Source: Marivita hallyeonensis
GTDB taxonomy: Bacteria; Pseudomonadota; Alphaproteobacteria; Rhodobacterales; Rhodobacteraceae
Length of the DNA: 64,000 bases
Direction of reading: 5' to 3'
NCBI RefSeq assembly: GCF_900129875.1
Contig: NZ_FQXC01000001.1
Coordinates: forward strand, 310,001 to 374,000
Shown here piece after piece: positions 26,149 through 35,739 of the stretch. The notes under the pieces are model-generated. The model was given only the letters and a program-made list of their open reading frames with translations, did not search any database and was not told the origin of the DNA. Position 1 is the stretch's first letter; each line of letters begins with the position of its first letter. Made by a program: the position numbers and the translations under genes.

Positions 26149-26976
26149 TCAGCGAATATGAGTCGAGCTGGATGTTCTTGCGCGTTCGAACGCGATGATC
26201 GAAACGTGATCTTTTTCGAAACGCTGCTCGCCCTCGATAACCATTTTGGGAAACCAATTACGGATGGTGTCGATTTTCGGACAGATTGGCACAATCCAGT
26301 CGAACAGCGAGATGACCTGAGTTTTTGCACCGACTAGGTGCTGCACGGCATCAAAAAGCTCAAACCAAACGTTGAGGAGCGGCTGATGCGTCTTCAGTGC
26401 TATGCCCGCATCCCTTGCGGAACAGGCACTCCAACGGGATATCAGTTGGATCGACATTTCTCTGGACGATCGGGCATTCCACAGTTCGACAATTCGGTCC
26501 GTTCGTTGGGCAGCGCGCGTCATTATACCAAGTTGCGATCCAGCCAAGCGAAAACAATCTCCAGGAGAGAAAACGCCTTGCAACCACATTCCCCCAGGTT
26601 TCAGCACCCTTGCTATCTCCGACGAGGCCAGAGCGCAGGCATCCTGGTCATCACAAGGCAATACACCGGTTGAGCCCAGAACAGTTGCGAAAGCTGCATC
26701 ACGAAAGGGCAGTTGCGGAAGCTGCGCGACCACTGTCGAAACCCCGCGCCGTTTGTGTGCCTCCAGAGCCATCGACAGGCTCTGATCCACGGCGACGACG
26801 CGTCCCGCTTTCCAACTGCGCAATCCATCCACCAATATTCCCTGTCCCGAGCCGATGACGAGACACGGAAAAGCAATTGCGGTCTTGAAATGCTCTAAAT
26901 GGTCGATCCTTAACCCATCTTCTTCAAGGAGCGACCATATTCGGGCCAACGCATCCCACTGAGCGCTACGTGGCAA
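26149..26976 (-). CDS. Class I SAM-dependent methyltransferase
   Basis: 275 residues with the SAM-binding glycine motif VIGSGQG near residue 42, an acidic VVAVDQS after the second strand, and a VLKPGGMWLQG post-motif, as in Methyltransf_11 proteins. The likely start is TTG 26976. It follows the Hint gene in the same reading frame with only TAG-ATT between that gene's last codon and the TTG, so it is coupled to it or was once fused. The substrate is unknown. It ends 14 bases from the IS6 element. Confidence 0.75.
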   Translation of the reverse strand: MPRSAQWDALARIWSLLEEDGLRIDHLEHFKTAIAFPCLVIGSGQGILVDGLRSWKAGRVVAVDQSLSMALEAHKRRGVSTVVAQLPQLPFRDAAFATVLGSTGVLPCDDQDACALASSEIARVLKPGGMWLQGVFSPGDCFRLAGSQLGIMTRAAQRTDRIVELWNARSSREMSIQLISRWSACSARDAGIALKTHQPLLNVWFELFDAVQHLVGAKTQVISLFDWIVPICPKIDTIRNWFPKMVIEGEQRFEKDHVSIIAFERARTSSSTHIR

Positions 26977-26979
26977 AAT

Positions 26980-27915
26980 CTAATGATCTCGAACGATCAA
27001 GCCATGATCGCCGACAAGAAAAGTGTCGAACCCTTCGACAACCAGATTGTATACCTTGTCAACATACCCGGCAAAAGTTCGGGCATCCAGACTGATCACA
27101 CCACCCCGGCTGCACAACGGGGTCTTGGCGCTAAGTTTCTCTGTTGGTGTCCAAGGCATTCGGTCAACCGCGAAGCGGTGCCCATCCGTTGCTGAAACAA
27201 ACTTGCCCATTGTCTCAAGCCGCGTCACGGGGAACCGACCGGCATGAACATCTTTTTTTTCCAGTCTTGCTGGCTCGACAGTGTGCCTTTGCGGGTTCCA
27301 TGCAAGAATCGAATCCCCTTCTTCGAGGGTTTCAATCGCCTTAAATCCTTGGGGCGTATGAATGGAAGTTCCGGCGGCAAAACAACATGCTTTGCGCGAC
27401 CAATCGACTTCTGTTGGCGGCGGTGGTGGCTCGTCCCAACACCGATCCGCATTGCACAAAACATAAGGTTCAAGGCTATAATTAACCCTAAGGACAGAAT
27501 TGTGAAGGCCCGTGCCGGCTCTGACCGTGACGTTCCAAATACCTGCCAAAGCCCGCATCAGAGACCGGTTCTGTCCAGATTCGCAGTGCTGCAAATGGAC
27601 GGTTGCACCGGCTGAAAAATACGGGGTCAGCCGACCCAGCTCAGCTGAATAATGCGGCAATGTGCCAGCGGTTATCCATTGGTCGCCGATCTGAATACCA
27701 TTGGGGTTTCCGTGATCCAAAATGTTCAACCATGAAATGGAATTTCCGTCCAAAACGGCAATAACGTTGTCAACCATCGTCTGAACGCTTGTCATGGTCA
27801 CCACATTGGACTCACGACTCCGCGTGAAAGCTGCCATAGGCCCTGTGTATCTTGGTATGAAGTACCAAGCGCCATCCTCTGTCCGGTCATCGATTGCTGT
27901 TACAGCTAGCCCCAA
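26980..27915 (-). CDS. Caspase/DUF4347-like protein with C-terminal Hint domain
   Basis: 311 residues. Residues about 40-140 resemble DUF4347/caspase-like domains, with His68 in LDHGNPNG and Cys111 in HLQHCESG placed like a His-Cys protease dyad. A PPPPP linker (163-167) leads to a Hint (intein/hedgehog-type) domain from Cys178 (CFAAGTSIHTPQGF) with the block-B T243-D-G-H246. It ends GDHGLIVRDH, without the His-Asn needed for splicing, so N-terminal cleavage is the expected activity. The TTG start at 27915 has a GAAGGA site 8 bases upstream. Composition is visibly richer in AT than the flanks. Confidence 0.7.
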   Translation of the reverse strand: MGLAVTAIDDRTEDGAWYFIPRYTGPMAAFTRSRESNVVTMTSVQTMVDNVIAVLDGNSISWLNILDHGNPNGIQIGDQWITAGTLPHYSAELGRLTPYFSAGATVHLQHCESGQNRSLMRALAGIWNVTVRAGTGLHNSVLRVNYSLEPYVLCNADRCWDEPPPPPTEVDWSRKACCFAAGTSIHTPQGFKAIETLEEGDSILAWNPQRHTVEPARLEKKDVHAGRFPVTRLETMGKFVSATDGHRFAVDRMPWTPTEKLSAKTPLCSRGGVISLDARTFAGYVDKVYNLVVEGFDTFLVGDHGLIVRDH

Positions 27916-28099
27916 CGAACTATTCCTTCAAATAAACGATCGAAAAATACGCAAATACTGTCGCAGCAATTACATGATTCGGTCAACGCTTTTGATATCA
28001 TCGCGCCACTATGCGCCGGTTCCGAAAGGCATCGCGCGGGGAGATTTGGGCAGTCGCGCACGCATTTGCCAAAATGCTAGTCCCGCGACACGTTCACCT
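27916..28099. other. Spacer with no recognised gene
   Basis: About 185 bases between the Hint gene and the IS481 relic. It should contain the promoter of the Hint-methyltransferase pair on the minus strand. No clear motif was found. Confidence 0.35.
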
Positions 28100-28369
28100 C
28101 CAATCTGAAGCCAACAACAGTCACGCGTTCGTCGCACGTGAGCACTGGCCAGCGCGACGCGATGCTCGCAGCGCTTCGACGAAATAGCCTGCTTTCGTTC
28201 GGCGACTGCCTTTACGAGCGTCCACCGTCGATTCCGCATCTGACGCGCTCAGTGCTTCACAGGTGGTTGCCAATACACCGCATTCACGGCCCGGAAGACA
28301 GATCTCGACCGAAGTTAGAAAGGAGCAGCTATGCCAAATATCACCATTGAGCTGAACCTAAACGAAGAG
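28100..28369 (+). pseudogene. IS481-family transposase relic
   Basis: The plus strand encodes LRRNSLLSFGDCLYERPPSI followed by PHLTRSVLHR, the helix-turn-helix region of IS481-type transposases (family pattern LLPLDDCLYAL..TIPHLTRSSLHRCLQRHGI). After a stop at about 28348 the reading resembles the next family block (YPIGYFHIDIAEV) and then is cut at 28370 by the IS3 element. The DDE core is missing, so it is dead. Confidence 0.6.
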
Positions 28370-28395
28370 TGACCTGCTCCACTTTGAGTCCGCGT

Positions 28396-29260
28396 CTATA
28401 GGTTAGCTCTGTTCAGGGTTTGGTCCTCTTCTGATCTTTGGTGATACTCGTGCGGGGAGAGCCCGTCGAGGCTCGAGTGTGAGCGGTGGTGATCGTAGTC
28501 GTCGCGCCATGCCGCGATCAGATGGCGGGCATGGCGCAGGGTCGGGAACAGGTGCTCGTTCAGGCACTCGTCTCGCAGGCGGCCATTGAAGCTTTCCACG
28601 ATGCCGTTCTGCATCTGCTTGCCCGGTGCGATGTAGTGCCATTCCACACGTCGATCTTCCGGCCATTTGAGCATAGCGTTCGATGTCAGCTCGGTGCCCC
28701 CTCTCGGCAGACTTACTGCGCAAATCGCCTGCCGGGCAATGGTTGTCGCTGACCACCATGCAGGGGGAGCCCCGCATCTCGGCGATCCGGTCGAGTTCGC
28801 GGGCGACGCGTATGCCCGAGAACGAGGTATCCACGACCGTCGCCAGGCATTCCCGGCTGAAGTCGTCGATCACACAGAGGATGCGGAACCGGCGGCCAAC
28901 CGACAGCGCGTCTGATACGAAGTCGAGCGACCAGCGCTGGTTCGGACCTTGAGGGATGGTCATCGAAGCTCTGGTCCCGATCGCGCGCTTGCGTCCGCAC
29001 CATTTACGGACGGCTAACCCTTCTTCGCGGTAGAGCCGGTAGAGCTTCTTCCAGTTCACTTCCCAGCCCTCCCGCTTCAGTAGGATGTGCAGCCGCCGGT
29101 AGCCGAACCGCCGCCGCTCCGAGGCCAGTTCCCTCATCCTGGCCCGCAGCGCCGTATCAGCCGGACGCTTTGAGCGGCGCTGATAGACAAGCGGATCGAT
29201 CCCCGCGAGCGCACAGGCCCGCCGCTGCGAGTAGCTCTTCGCTTGCATGGCCCAGTCCAC
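28396..29260 (-). pseudogene. IS3-family transposase orfB, disrupted by a 43-bp insertion
   Basis: The N-terminal half reads normally (RRFGYRRLHILLKREGWEV, GPNQRWSLDFVSDAL with the first Asp, DDFSRECLA). After MVVSDN the family motif should continue GTELTS, but 43 extra bases intervene and shift the frame; the C-terminal part ([20 protein letters not shown] with the catalytic Glu) resumes in another frame to 28396. The extra segment has CGGCAG/CTGCCG arms. Confidence 0.85.
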
Positions 29261-29550
29261 AGCCTTCCTCCTCGAACCGGGCCTCGGAAGTTTTTTCCGA
29301 GCATCTCTTTCAGCGTCGCTTCATCCATCATTTGCTCCGCAAGCATCTTCTTGAGCTTCGCGTTCTCGGCTTCCAGCGCCTGCAGCCGCTTGGCATCGGC
29401 GACTTCCATGCCGCCATACTTGCGACGCCAGTTGTAGAAGGTCGCATCACTGATCCCGTGCTTGCGGCACAGATCGAACGCGCTCATGCCCGCCTGATGC
29501 TCCTTCAGAATGCCAATCATCTGCGCTTCGCTGAAACGGCTTCTCTTCAT
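29134..29550 (-). CDS. IS3-family transposase orfA
   Basis: The N-terminal about 90 residues form the orfA helix-turn-helix (FSEAQMIGILKEHQAGM, CRKHGISDATFYNWRRKYGG) and leucine-zipper region (LEAENAKLKKMLAEQ). A GGAAAAAAC run near 29290 fits the programmed -1 frameshift that joins orfA to orfB in IS3 elements; the residues after it in this frame are probably not family sequence. Confidence 0.8.
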   Translation of the reverse strand: MKRSRFSEAQMIGILKEHQAGMSAFDLCRKHGISDATFYNWRRKYGGMEVADAKRLQALEAENAKLKKMLAEQMMDEATLKEMLGKNFRGPVRGGRLWTGPCKRRATRSGGPVRSRGSIRLSISAAQSVRLIRRCGPG

Positions 29551-29654
29551 CGTCTGTCTCCTCGTTCGGAGAACAGGCTAACCTCAAACCGAGGACTTTC
29601 AGGGGAGCAGGTCACCAGGCTTGCGTGTCGGGATGAAAGCCAAGCCAAACCGTG

Positions 29655-29855
29655 TCAGATTTGTTGGGGCAAGCAAGTGCAATACCGAATAATTGAGAGC
29701 TTCAACGCCCGTCTGCAAAACGATTGCCTGAACGAGCATTTGCGGCCCACCCTACGAGATCCTAGTTAACTGATCGCGGCATGGCGCTACGACGACAATC
29801 CATACCGCCCGCATTCGTGGCTCGACGAACTCGCTCCGCTGTAGCATCACCAAAG
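29655..29855 (+). pseudogene. Second IS3 transposase C-terminal relic
   Basis: The plus strand reads VQYRIIESFNARLQNDCLNE then HLRPTLRD, a stop, and LIAAWRYDDNPYRPHSWLDEL, the catalytic-Glu end of an IS3-type transposase with stop codons. It is distinct from the adjacent IS3 copy (opposite strand, diverged). Confidence 0.7.
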
Positions 29856-30204
29856 CTTGAGAGAGGACGAACCTCTGGGTACAGCTAACCTGAAAACGTG
29901 CACTCCAAGGTGCTTAAGTCAGGCTATACGCAACAGCAAATTGTTTTCGCTGGTTCGCACTTCAGTCAACTTGTTCTGCGATATCCTGCAGCTTTGAAAA
30001 TAGCAAAATTGGTCGACGCCACCCACGCACGATTGGTGTAGACGATGGTCAGAGTTTGCTTGCATCTCAACACTTTTGTCGTCCGATAGACCAAGAAAGG
30101 TCCTCATGTCGGGACGTAAATTCCCTAAAGCAGTCTGCGCCGGGATCGCTAAGACGACAACAGAATATCATTGCCTCGGCACGTTTTCCGACCACAGTAA
30201 TCTT
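29856..30204. other. Region before hypF with no recognised gene
   Basis: About 350 bases between the IS relic and hypF. In R. capsulatus the sensor genes hupTUV lie upstream of hypF; here I see no trace of them. The frame of hypF stays open upstream to 30076, but that extension is not hypF-like. The hypF promoter should lie here. Confidence 0.4.
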
Positions 30205-32442
30205 ATGTCGTTCGGATTTACCATCAGGATCAGAGGTCAAGTTCAAGGCGTCGGCTTTCGCCCCTTCGTTTATCAGTTGGCGCTGGATTTCGGCGCGGCC
30301 GGTACTGTGCAAAACGATGCTGAAGGCGTGCTCATTTACATTTATTGTAAGGAGATCGATGCTTTTCTGCGCGCACTTGAGACGCGTTGCCCGCCGCTTG
30401 CTCAGATTGACACAATCGAAACGCATCCGATCGACATGAAACATTTCACCGGGTTCGAGATCCTTGAGTCAGGCAACGCAGGGGCAGAGACGCGGGTCAC
30501 GCCCGATGCAGCGACCTGTGTGGATTGCGTTGATGAGATCACCACTGACGGGCGTCGACGGGGATATGCGTTCACGAATTGCACCAATTGCGGGCCGCGT
30601 TTCACCATTTTGAAGAACTTGCCTTATGATCGGGCGAAGACCTCGATGGCGCACTTCGAGATGTGCCCGGCCTGTGCAGCAGAATATGCCGATCCGTCCG
30701 ACCGCAGGTTTCATGCGCAACCTATCGCATGCCCGAACTGTGGCCCGAAACTGGCCATGTCTCCTGCGTCAGACGATCCCTTGCGAGATGCAGTACGGCG
30801 CTTGCGCGCCGGAGAGATCGTCGCGATCAAGGGGTTGGGCGGGTTTCATATCGCGTGTGATGCCACCAATGCGGATGCCGTGGCAAAGTTGCGGGAGCGT
30901 AAGCGGCGGCCCACGAAACCGTTTGCATTAATGGGGTCGCTGTCGTGCATACGACGATACGCATCGGTTTCGCCGGACGAAACAGCGCGGCTTCAGGACC
31001 CGGCGGCACCGATCGTGTTGCTGCACTCAGAGGGGACCGCGTTGCCCGAAAGCATTGCTCCGGGCTTTCACGAATTGGGGTGGATGCTGCCCTACACCCC
31101 CCTGCATCACCTCCTGCTGCGTGATGTTGGGCGCCCCCTGGTCATGACATCCGGTAATCTGTCAGGAGAGCCGCAGGTGATCGGCAACGAGGAGGCCGCG
31201 CAAAAACTGGGCGATATTGCCGACGCGATCCTGCTTCATGACCGCGATATCGTGCGACGCTTGGATGACAGCGTGGAACGCGAAACGGCGCACGGACCGA
31301 TGATCCTCCGACGGGCACGGGGGCGGGTTCCGGGGACGCTGCAGCTGCCGCCGGGGTTTGAGGATGCGCCAGACGTCGTGGCCTATGGGGCGCATCTGAA
31401 GTCGGCGATATGTCTGACGAAAAACGGCCAGGCATTGTTGTCCCATCATCTTGGTGACCTCGACGATCCGCTGACCTGGGATGAGTTCGTCAAAGCGGAT
31501 GCCGATTATGCAGCTCTGTTTGACCATGCGCCTGAAGCGGTCGCCTGCGACCTGCATCCGGACTACAGGTCGTCCCGTCACGCGAGCGACACAGGCCTCC
31601 CCTGTATCGAGGTCCAACATCATCACGCTCATCTCGCGTCCTGTCTGGCAGAGAATATGTGGCCGCGCGACGGGGGGCGAGTGGCCGGGATCATTCTGGA
31701 CGGATTGGGTCTGTGCGACGACGGGACCGTCTGGGGCGGCGAGGTCCTGATCGGTGATTACCAGGAGTTTGAACGCTACGCCTGGCTGGACCAGGCACAT
31801 CTTCCCGGCGGGGATGCTGCAAACCGCGAACCCTGGCGCAATCTTTTGGCAAGGCTGCTGAAGGCTGATTTGGACCCGGCCGCGCACGACGTTCTTGCTG
31901 ACAAACCTATCGGCCTTCTGCAACAGGCGATGGATGCCGGCGTGAACGCGCCGCTTTCGTCCTCTGCAGGGCGGTTGTTCGACGCGATGGCAGCGGCCTT
32001 GGGATTTGACGGCGCGCAAAGCTTCGAAGGAGAGGCCGCCATGCAACTCGAGGCGTGGGCGCGGAAGGCTCCTGCGCAAGAGGCAGGCGGCAGCTATGGG
32101 CTTCGGGTGCCTCTGGAAGGGGGCGCAATCATCGATACCGATTTATGGGCAGAGGTCATGCACGACCGAGATGCAGGCGTGTCAATCGAGGCCATGGCAA
32201 TGCGTTTCCATACGGGTGTTGCGCAGTCATTTGCAGCAGTTGCACGTCACGTTGTGAAAACGGGGCGGGCCCAGGCCGTGGCGCTGTCAGGCGGGTGTTT
32301 TCAGAACGCGCTGCTGCTTGATCTGATGATCGAAGCGTTAGGGGATGTCCCGGTTTTACTCCAAACAAAAGTGCCAGCGAACGACGGCGGGTTGGCGTTG
32401 GGACAGGCTTTGGTTGCGATGGCGCGGCTGGAAGCGAAGTAA
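30205..32442 (+). CDS. hypF: Carbamoyltransferase HypF (hydrogenase maturation)
   Basis: 745 residues. It makes thiocarboxamide on HypE from carbamoyl phosphate, the source of the Fe-CN ligands. Domains in order: acylphosphatase (GQVQGVGFRPFVY near residue 10), two zinc-finger blocks (CVDC ... CTNCGPR; CPAC ... CPNCGPK), a YrdC-like domain (IKGLGGFHIACDA), and a Kae1-like domain (HHHAHLASC, LSGGCFQN). ATG 30205 gives the family N-terminus; the open frame from 30076 is not supported. Confidence 0.95.
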   Translation: MSFGFTIRIRGQVQGVGFRPFVYQLALDFGAAGTVQNDAEGVLIYIYCKEIDAFLRALETRCPPLAQIDTIETHPIDMKHFTGFEILESGNAGAETRVTPDAATCVDCVDEITTDGRRRGYAFTNCTNCGPRFTILKNLPYDRAKTSMAHFEMCPACAAEYADPSDRRFHAQPIACPNCGPKLAMSPASDDPLRDAVRRLRAGEIVAIKGLGGFHIACDATNADAVAKLRERKRRPTKPFALMGSLSCIRRYASVSPDETARLQDPAAPIVLLHSEGTALPESIAPGFHELGWMLPYTPLHHLLLRDVGRPLVMTSGNLSGEPQVIGNEEAAQKLGDIADAILLHDRDIVRRLDDSVERETAHGPMILRRARGRVPGTLQLPPGFEDAPDVVAYGAHLKSAICLTKNGQALLSHHLGDLDDPLTWDEFVKADADYAALFDHAPEAVACDLHPDYRSSRHASDTGLPCIEVQHHHAHLASCLAENMWPRDGGRVAGIILDGLGLCDDGTVWGGEVLIGDYQEFERYAWLDQAHLPGGDAANREPWRNLLARLLKADLDPAAHDVLADKPIGLLQQAMDAGVNAPLSSSAGRLFDAMAAALGFDGAQSFEGEAAMQLEAWARKAPAQEAGGSYGLRVPLEGGAIIDTDLWAEVMHDRDAGVSIEAMAMRFHTGVAQSFAAVARHVVKTGRAQAVALSGGCFQNALLLDLMIEALGDVPVLLQTKVPANDGGLALGQALVAMARLEAK

Positions 32443-32475
32443 CCACTTTGAAAAACGGGTGGTAAGACCGTTATC

Positions 32476-32489
32476 TTGATCTGGATCAA
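32476..32489. promoter_or_regulatory. FNR/FnrL box upstream of hupS
   Basis: TTGATCTGGATCAA is a perfect TTGAT-N4-ATCAA site, 168 bases before the hupS start. FNR-type regulators bind such sites under low oxygen. The long leader that would follow is compatible with a promoter just downstream of the box. An almost identical box precedes hupD. Confidence 0.75.
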
Positions 32490-32656
32490 AAAAGCAGACC
32501 GCAAAGGCGCAACTGTCTGATAAGCAATAATTTTGTCGTTTTGTCGCAGTTTGAGACTTTGCGCAAAGCCTTTTCATCACGGCTCCGGCACATTTGGCGC
32601 AGGGCCGCCGCATGCCGCGCGTCGGCATAAGTGCCATTGCCGGATGGGAGGGAATA

Positions 32657-33757
32657 TTGTCTCAGATCGAAACCTTTTATGATGTGATGCGTAGGCAGGG
32701 GATCACCCGCCGCAGCTTCATGAAGTATTGCACCCTGACGGCGAGCGCGCTGGGACTCGGGCCTGCCTTCGTTCCGAAAATCGCGCACGCGATGGAAACA
32801 AAGCCACGCACGCCGGTGATCTGGGTGAACGGTCTGGAATGCACCTGCTGCTCGGAGAGCTTCATCCGGGGCGCGCACCCGCTGGCCAAGGATGTGGTGC
32901 TGTCGATGATCTCACTCGACTATCAGCACGTGCTGATGGCCGCTGCCGGACACGCCGCCGAGGCGGCACTGGAAGAGAGCATCGAGAAATACAAGGGCAA
33001 CTACATCCTTGCGGTTGAGGGCAATCCGCCGCTTAACGAAGACGGAATGTTCTGCATCAGCGCTGGCAAACCCTTTGTCGAAAAGCTGCGCCATGTCGCG
33101 AAGGACGCGAAGGCCGTGATCAGCTGGGGCGCCTGTGCGTCGTACGGCTGTGTGCAGGCCGCCGCGCCGAACCCGACGCAAGCGACGCCTGTGCATAAGG
33201 TCATCACCGACAAGCCGATCATCAAGGTGCCGGGCTGTCCGCCCATCGCCGAGGTCATGACCAGCGTCATCACTTACATGCTGACCTTCGACCGTCTGCC
33301 CGAGCTTGACCGCCAGGGCCGACCGGCGATGTTCTATGGCCAGCGCATTCACGACAAATGCTACCGCCGCGCGCATTTCGACGCCGGTCAGTTCGTCGAA
33401 AGCTGGGACGATGACAACGCGCGCAAGGGCTATTGCCTTTACAAGATGGGCTGCAAAGGCCCGACCACGTACAACGCGTGTTCGACCATCGGTTTCAACG
33501 AAGGTGTCAGCTTCCCGATCCAGTCGGGCCACGGCTGCATCGGCTGTTCCGAAGACGGGTTCTGGGATCAGGGCAGCTTCTACAACCGTGTGACGGACTT
33601 GACGCAGTTCGGGGTCGAGGCCAATGCCGACAAGGTCGGTGTGGCCGCGGCGGGCGTCGTGGGCGGGGGCATCGCGCTTCATACCGCTGTCACCGCGCTG
33701 AAGGCGGCTCAGGACAAGGCCCAGAAATCCACCGCAACATCGACAGAGGAGGCGTAA
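32657..33757 (+). CDS. hupS: Uptake [NiFe]-hydrogenase small subunit
   Basis: About 366 residues, the electron-transfer subunit with three Fe-S clusters. A Tat signal TRRSFMK is near residue 18, so the folded HupSL complex is exported. Cysteines appear as [28 protein letters not shown] and [13 protein letters not shown]. Cleavage is expected near AHA-ME. The TTG at 32657 follows GGGAGG and gives the normal family length; the frame opens further upstream without support. It lies 3 bases before hupL. Confidence 0.95.
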   Translation: MSQIETFYDVMRRQGITRRSFMKYCTLTASALGLGPAFVPKIAHAMETKPRTPVIWVNGLECTCCSESFIRGAHPLAKDVVLSMISLDYQHVLMAAAGHAAEAALEESIEKYKGNYILAVEGNPPLNEDGMFCISAGKPFVEKLRHVAKDAKAVISWGACASYGCVQAAAPNPTQATPVHKVITDKPIIKVPGCPPIAEVMTSVITYMLTFDRLPELDRQGRPAMFYGQRIHDKCYRRAHFDAGQFVESWDDDNARKGYCLYKMGCKGPTTYNACSTIGFNEGVSFPIQSGHGCIGCSEDGFWDQGSFYNRVTDLTQFGVEANADKVGVAAAGVVGGGIALHTAVTALKAAQDKAQKSTATSTEEA

Positions 33758-33760
33758 CAG

Positions 33761-35554
33761 ATGGTCGTCCAAACACCCAACGGCTTCAGCCTCGATAATT
33801 CCGGTCAGCGCATCGTGGTCGACCCGGTGACACGGATCGAAGGGCATATGCGCTGCGAAGTGAATGTCGATGAAAACAACATGATCACGAACGCGGTCTC
33901 GACCGGCACCATGTGGCGCGGCCTTGAAGTGATCCTCAAGGGCCGCGATCCGCGCGATGCCTGGGCCTTTACCGAACGGATCTGCGGGGTGTGCACCGGC
34001 ACGCACGCGCTGACCTCGGTCCGCGCGGTCGAAGACGCGCTGGGGATCGAGATCCCGGACAACGCCAACTCGATCCGAAACATCATGCAGTTGAACCTGC
34101 AGATCCACGACCACATCGTGCATTTCTATCACCTGCACGCACTAGACTGGGTGAACCCGGTAAACGCCCTGCGCGCGGACCCGAAAGCGACCTCCGAGTT
34201 GCAGCAGGCCGTCAGCCCGTCGCATCCGATGTCCTCACCGGGCTATTTCCGTGACGTCCAGAATCGGCTGAAGCAGTTCGTCGAAAGCGGTCAGCTCGGC
34301 CTCTTCAAGAACGGTTATTGGGACAATCCGGCATATCTGCTGCCGCCCGAAGCCGACCTGATGGCGACGACGCACTACCTTGAAGCGCTCGATCTGCAAA
34401 AAGAAGTCGTCAAGATCCACACGATCTTTGGCGGCAAGAACCCGCACCCGAACTGGCTTGTCGGAGGCGTGCCGTGCCCGATCAACGTGCATGGCTCCGG
34501 CGCGGTCGGCGCGATCAACATGGAGCGGCTGAACATGGTCAGCTCCATCATTCAGAAGTGTATCGACTTCAACAACAACGTCTATATCCCGGACGTGATC
34601 GCCATCGGCGGCTTCTACAAGAACTGGCTCTACGGCGGCGGTCTCTCCAGCCAGGCGGTTCTTGCCTATGGTGATATCCCCGAGAACCCGAACGACTTCT
34701 CGCCGGAGCAACTTCACCTGCCGCGCGGCGCGATTATCAATGGCAACCTCAACGAGGTGCACGATGTCGACGTCCGCGATCCCGAGCAGGTTCAGGAATT
34801 CGTCGATCATTCGTGGTATGACTACGGTGAGCCGGGCAAGGGTCTGCACCCCTGGGACGGCGTGACCGATCCGAAGTTCGAACTGGGCGCCAACATGAAA
34901 GGCACTCGGACGAACATCAAGGAAATCGACGAAGCGGCGAAGTATTCCTGGATCAAAGCACCGCGCTGGCGCGGTCACGCGATGGAGGTTGGCCCTCTGG
35001 CCCGCTACATCGTTGGCTATGCAAACGGTCACGAAGACATCACCAATCAGGTGACAGGCCTTCTGAAAACGATGGACCTGCCGGTCGAAGCGCTCTTCTC
35101 GACGCTGGGCCGCACCGCGGCCCGCGCTCTGGAAAGCGAGTACTGTGGCCGACTGCAGAAGCACTTCTTTGACAAGCTGGTGCAGAACATCAAAAACGGC
35201 GACGAAAGCACCGCCAATGTCGCCAAATGGGATCCGTCCACCTGGCCGAAAGAGGCCAAGGGCGTCGGCATGACCGAAGCACCTCGCGGTGCTCTGGGGC
35301 ATTGGGTTCAGGTCAAAGACGGGCGCATCGACAACTACCAATGCGTCGTGCCGACCACCTGGAACGGGTCGCCAAGAGACAGCGCCGGCAATATCGGCGC
35401 GTTCGAGGCCAGCCTCATGAACACCAAGATGGAGCGCCCGGAAGAGCCCGTCGAAATCCTGCGCACGCTGCACAGCTTCGACCCGTGCCTCGCCTGTTCC
35501 ACACATGTGATGTCGCCCGATGGCGACGAACTGACCACCGTCAAAGTGCGCTGA
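33761..35554 (+). CDS. hupL: Uptake [NiFe]-hydrogenase large subunit
   Basis: 597 residues, the catalytic subunit that oxidises H2. The Ni-Fe ligands are RICGVC (Cys75, Cys78) and DPCLAC (Cys576, Cys579). The C-terminal extension after His582 is the peptide removed by the HupD protease after nickel insertion. It belongs to the group 1 membrane-bound uptake type, consistent with HupC and the Tat signal on HupS. Confidence 0.97.
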   Translation: MVVQTPNGFSLDNSGQRIVVDPVTRIEGHMRCEVNVDENNMITNAVSTGTMWRGLEVILKGRDPRDAWAFTERICGVCTGTHALTSVRAVEDALGIEIPDNANSIRNIMQLNLQIHDHIVHFYHLHALDWVNPVNALRADPKATSELQQAVSPSHPMSSPGYFRDVQNRLKQFVESGQLGLFKNGYWDNPAYLLPPEADLMATTHYLEALDLQKEVVKIHTIFGGKNPHPNWLVGGVPCPINVHGSGAVGAINMERLNMVSSIIQKCIDFNNNVYIPDVIAIGGFYKNWLYGGGLSSQAVLAYGDIPENPNDFSPEQLHLPRGAIINGNLNEVHDVDVRDPEQVQEFVDHSWYDYGEPGKGLHPWDGVTDPKFELGANMKGTRTNIKEIDEAAKYSWIKAPRWRGHAMEVGPLARYIVGYANGHEDITNQVTGLLKTMDLPVEALFSTLGRTAARALESEYCGRLQKHFFDKLVQNIKNGDESTANVAKWDPSTWPKEAKGVGMTEAPRGALGHWVQVKDGRIDNYQCVVPTTWNGSPRDSAGNIGAFEASLMNTKMERPEEPVEILRTLHSFDPCLACSTHVMSPDGDELTTVKVR

Positions 35555-35565
35555 GGGAGGCCACC

Positions 35566-35739
35566 ATGAAAAAGCTTATCACACTGATCGCACTGACACC
35601 GGCAACCGCCTTTGCGCACGGAGCACATGTTCCGGTTTCAGAGGCCGCCCATGGCACGGCACATGCAGGCATGTACGCCGGCCTTGCCCTGATCGCGGTG
35701 GCCTTGGTTCTGGGGGTCGTCCTGAGGGTTCGGTCATGA
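35566..35739 (+). CDS. 57-residue signal/anchor peptide between hupL and hupC
   Basis: From ATG 35566 with a GGGAGG site to a TGA that overlaps the hupC ATG (ATGA). It has a signal-like N-terminus (MKKLITLIALTPATAFA), a His-containing short loop (HGAHVP ... HGTAHAG) and one C-terminal transmembrane helix. The intervening histidines could face the periplasm. I do not know a named family; position implies a role with the membrane hydrogenase. Confidence 0.65.
   Translation: MKKLITLIALTPATAFAHGAHVPVSEAAHGTAHAGMYAGLALIAVALVLGVVLRVRS

Larger units (their letters stand above)
28370..29614 (-). mobile_element. IS3-family insertion sequence, 1245 bp
   Basis: The ends TGACCTGCTCC (28370-28380) and GGAGCAGGTCA (29604-29614) are perfect 11-bp terminal inverted repeats with the TG...CA tips of IS3 elements; beyond them the match is partial. 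It carries orfA and a damaged orfB on the minus strand. No 3-bp target duplication is visible. Confidence 0.88.

Noticed and set aside
32586-32601. GG-N10-GC (CGGCACATTTGGCGCA) upstream of hupS as a sigma-54 promoter
   Set aside because: The -12 part is poor (GCGCA for TTGCA), and the only NtrC-type regulator here lacks GAFTGA, so it could not activate sigma-54 polymerase.
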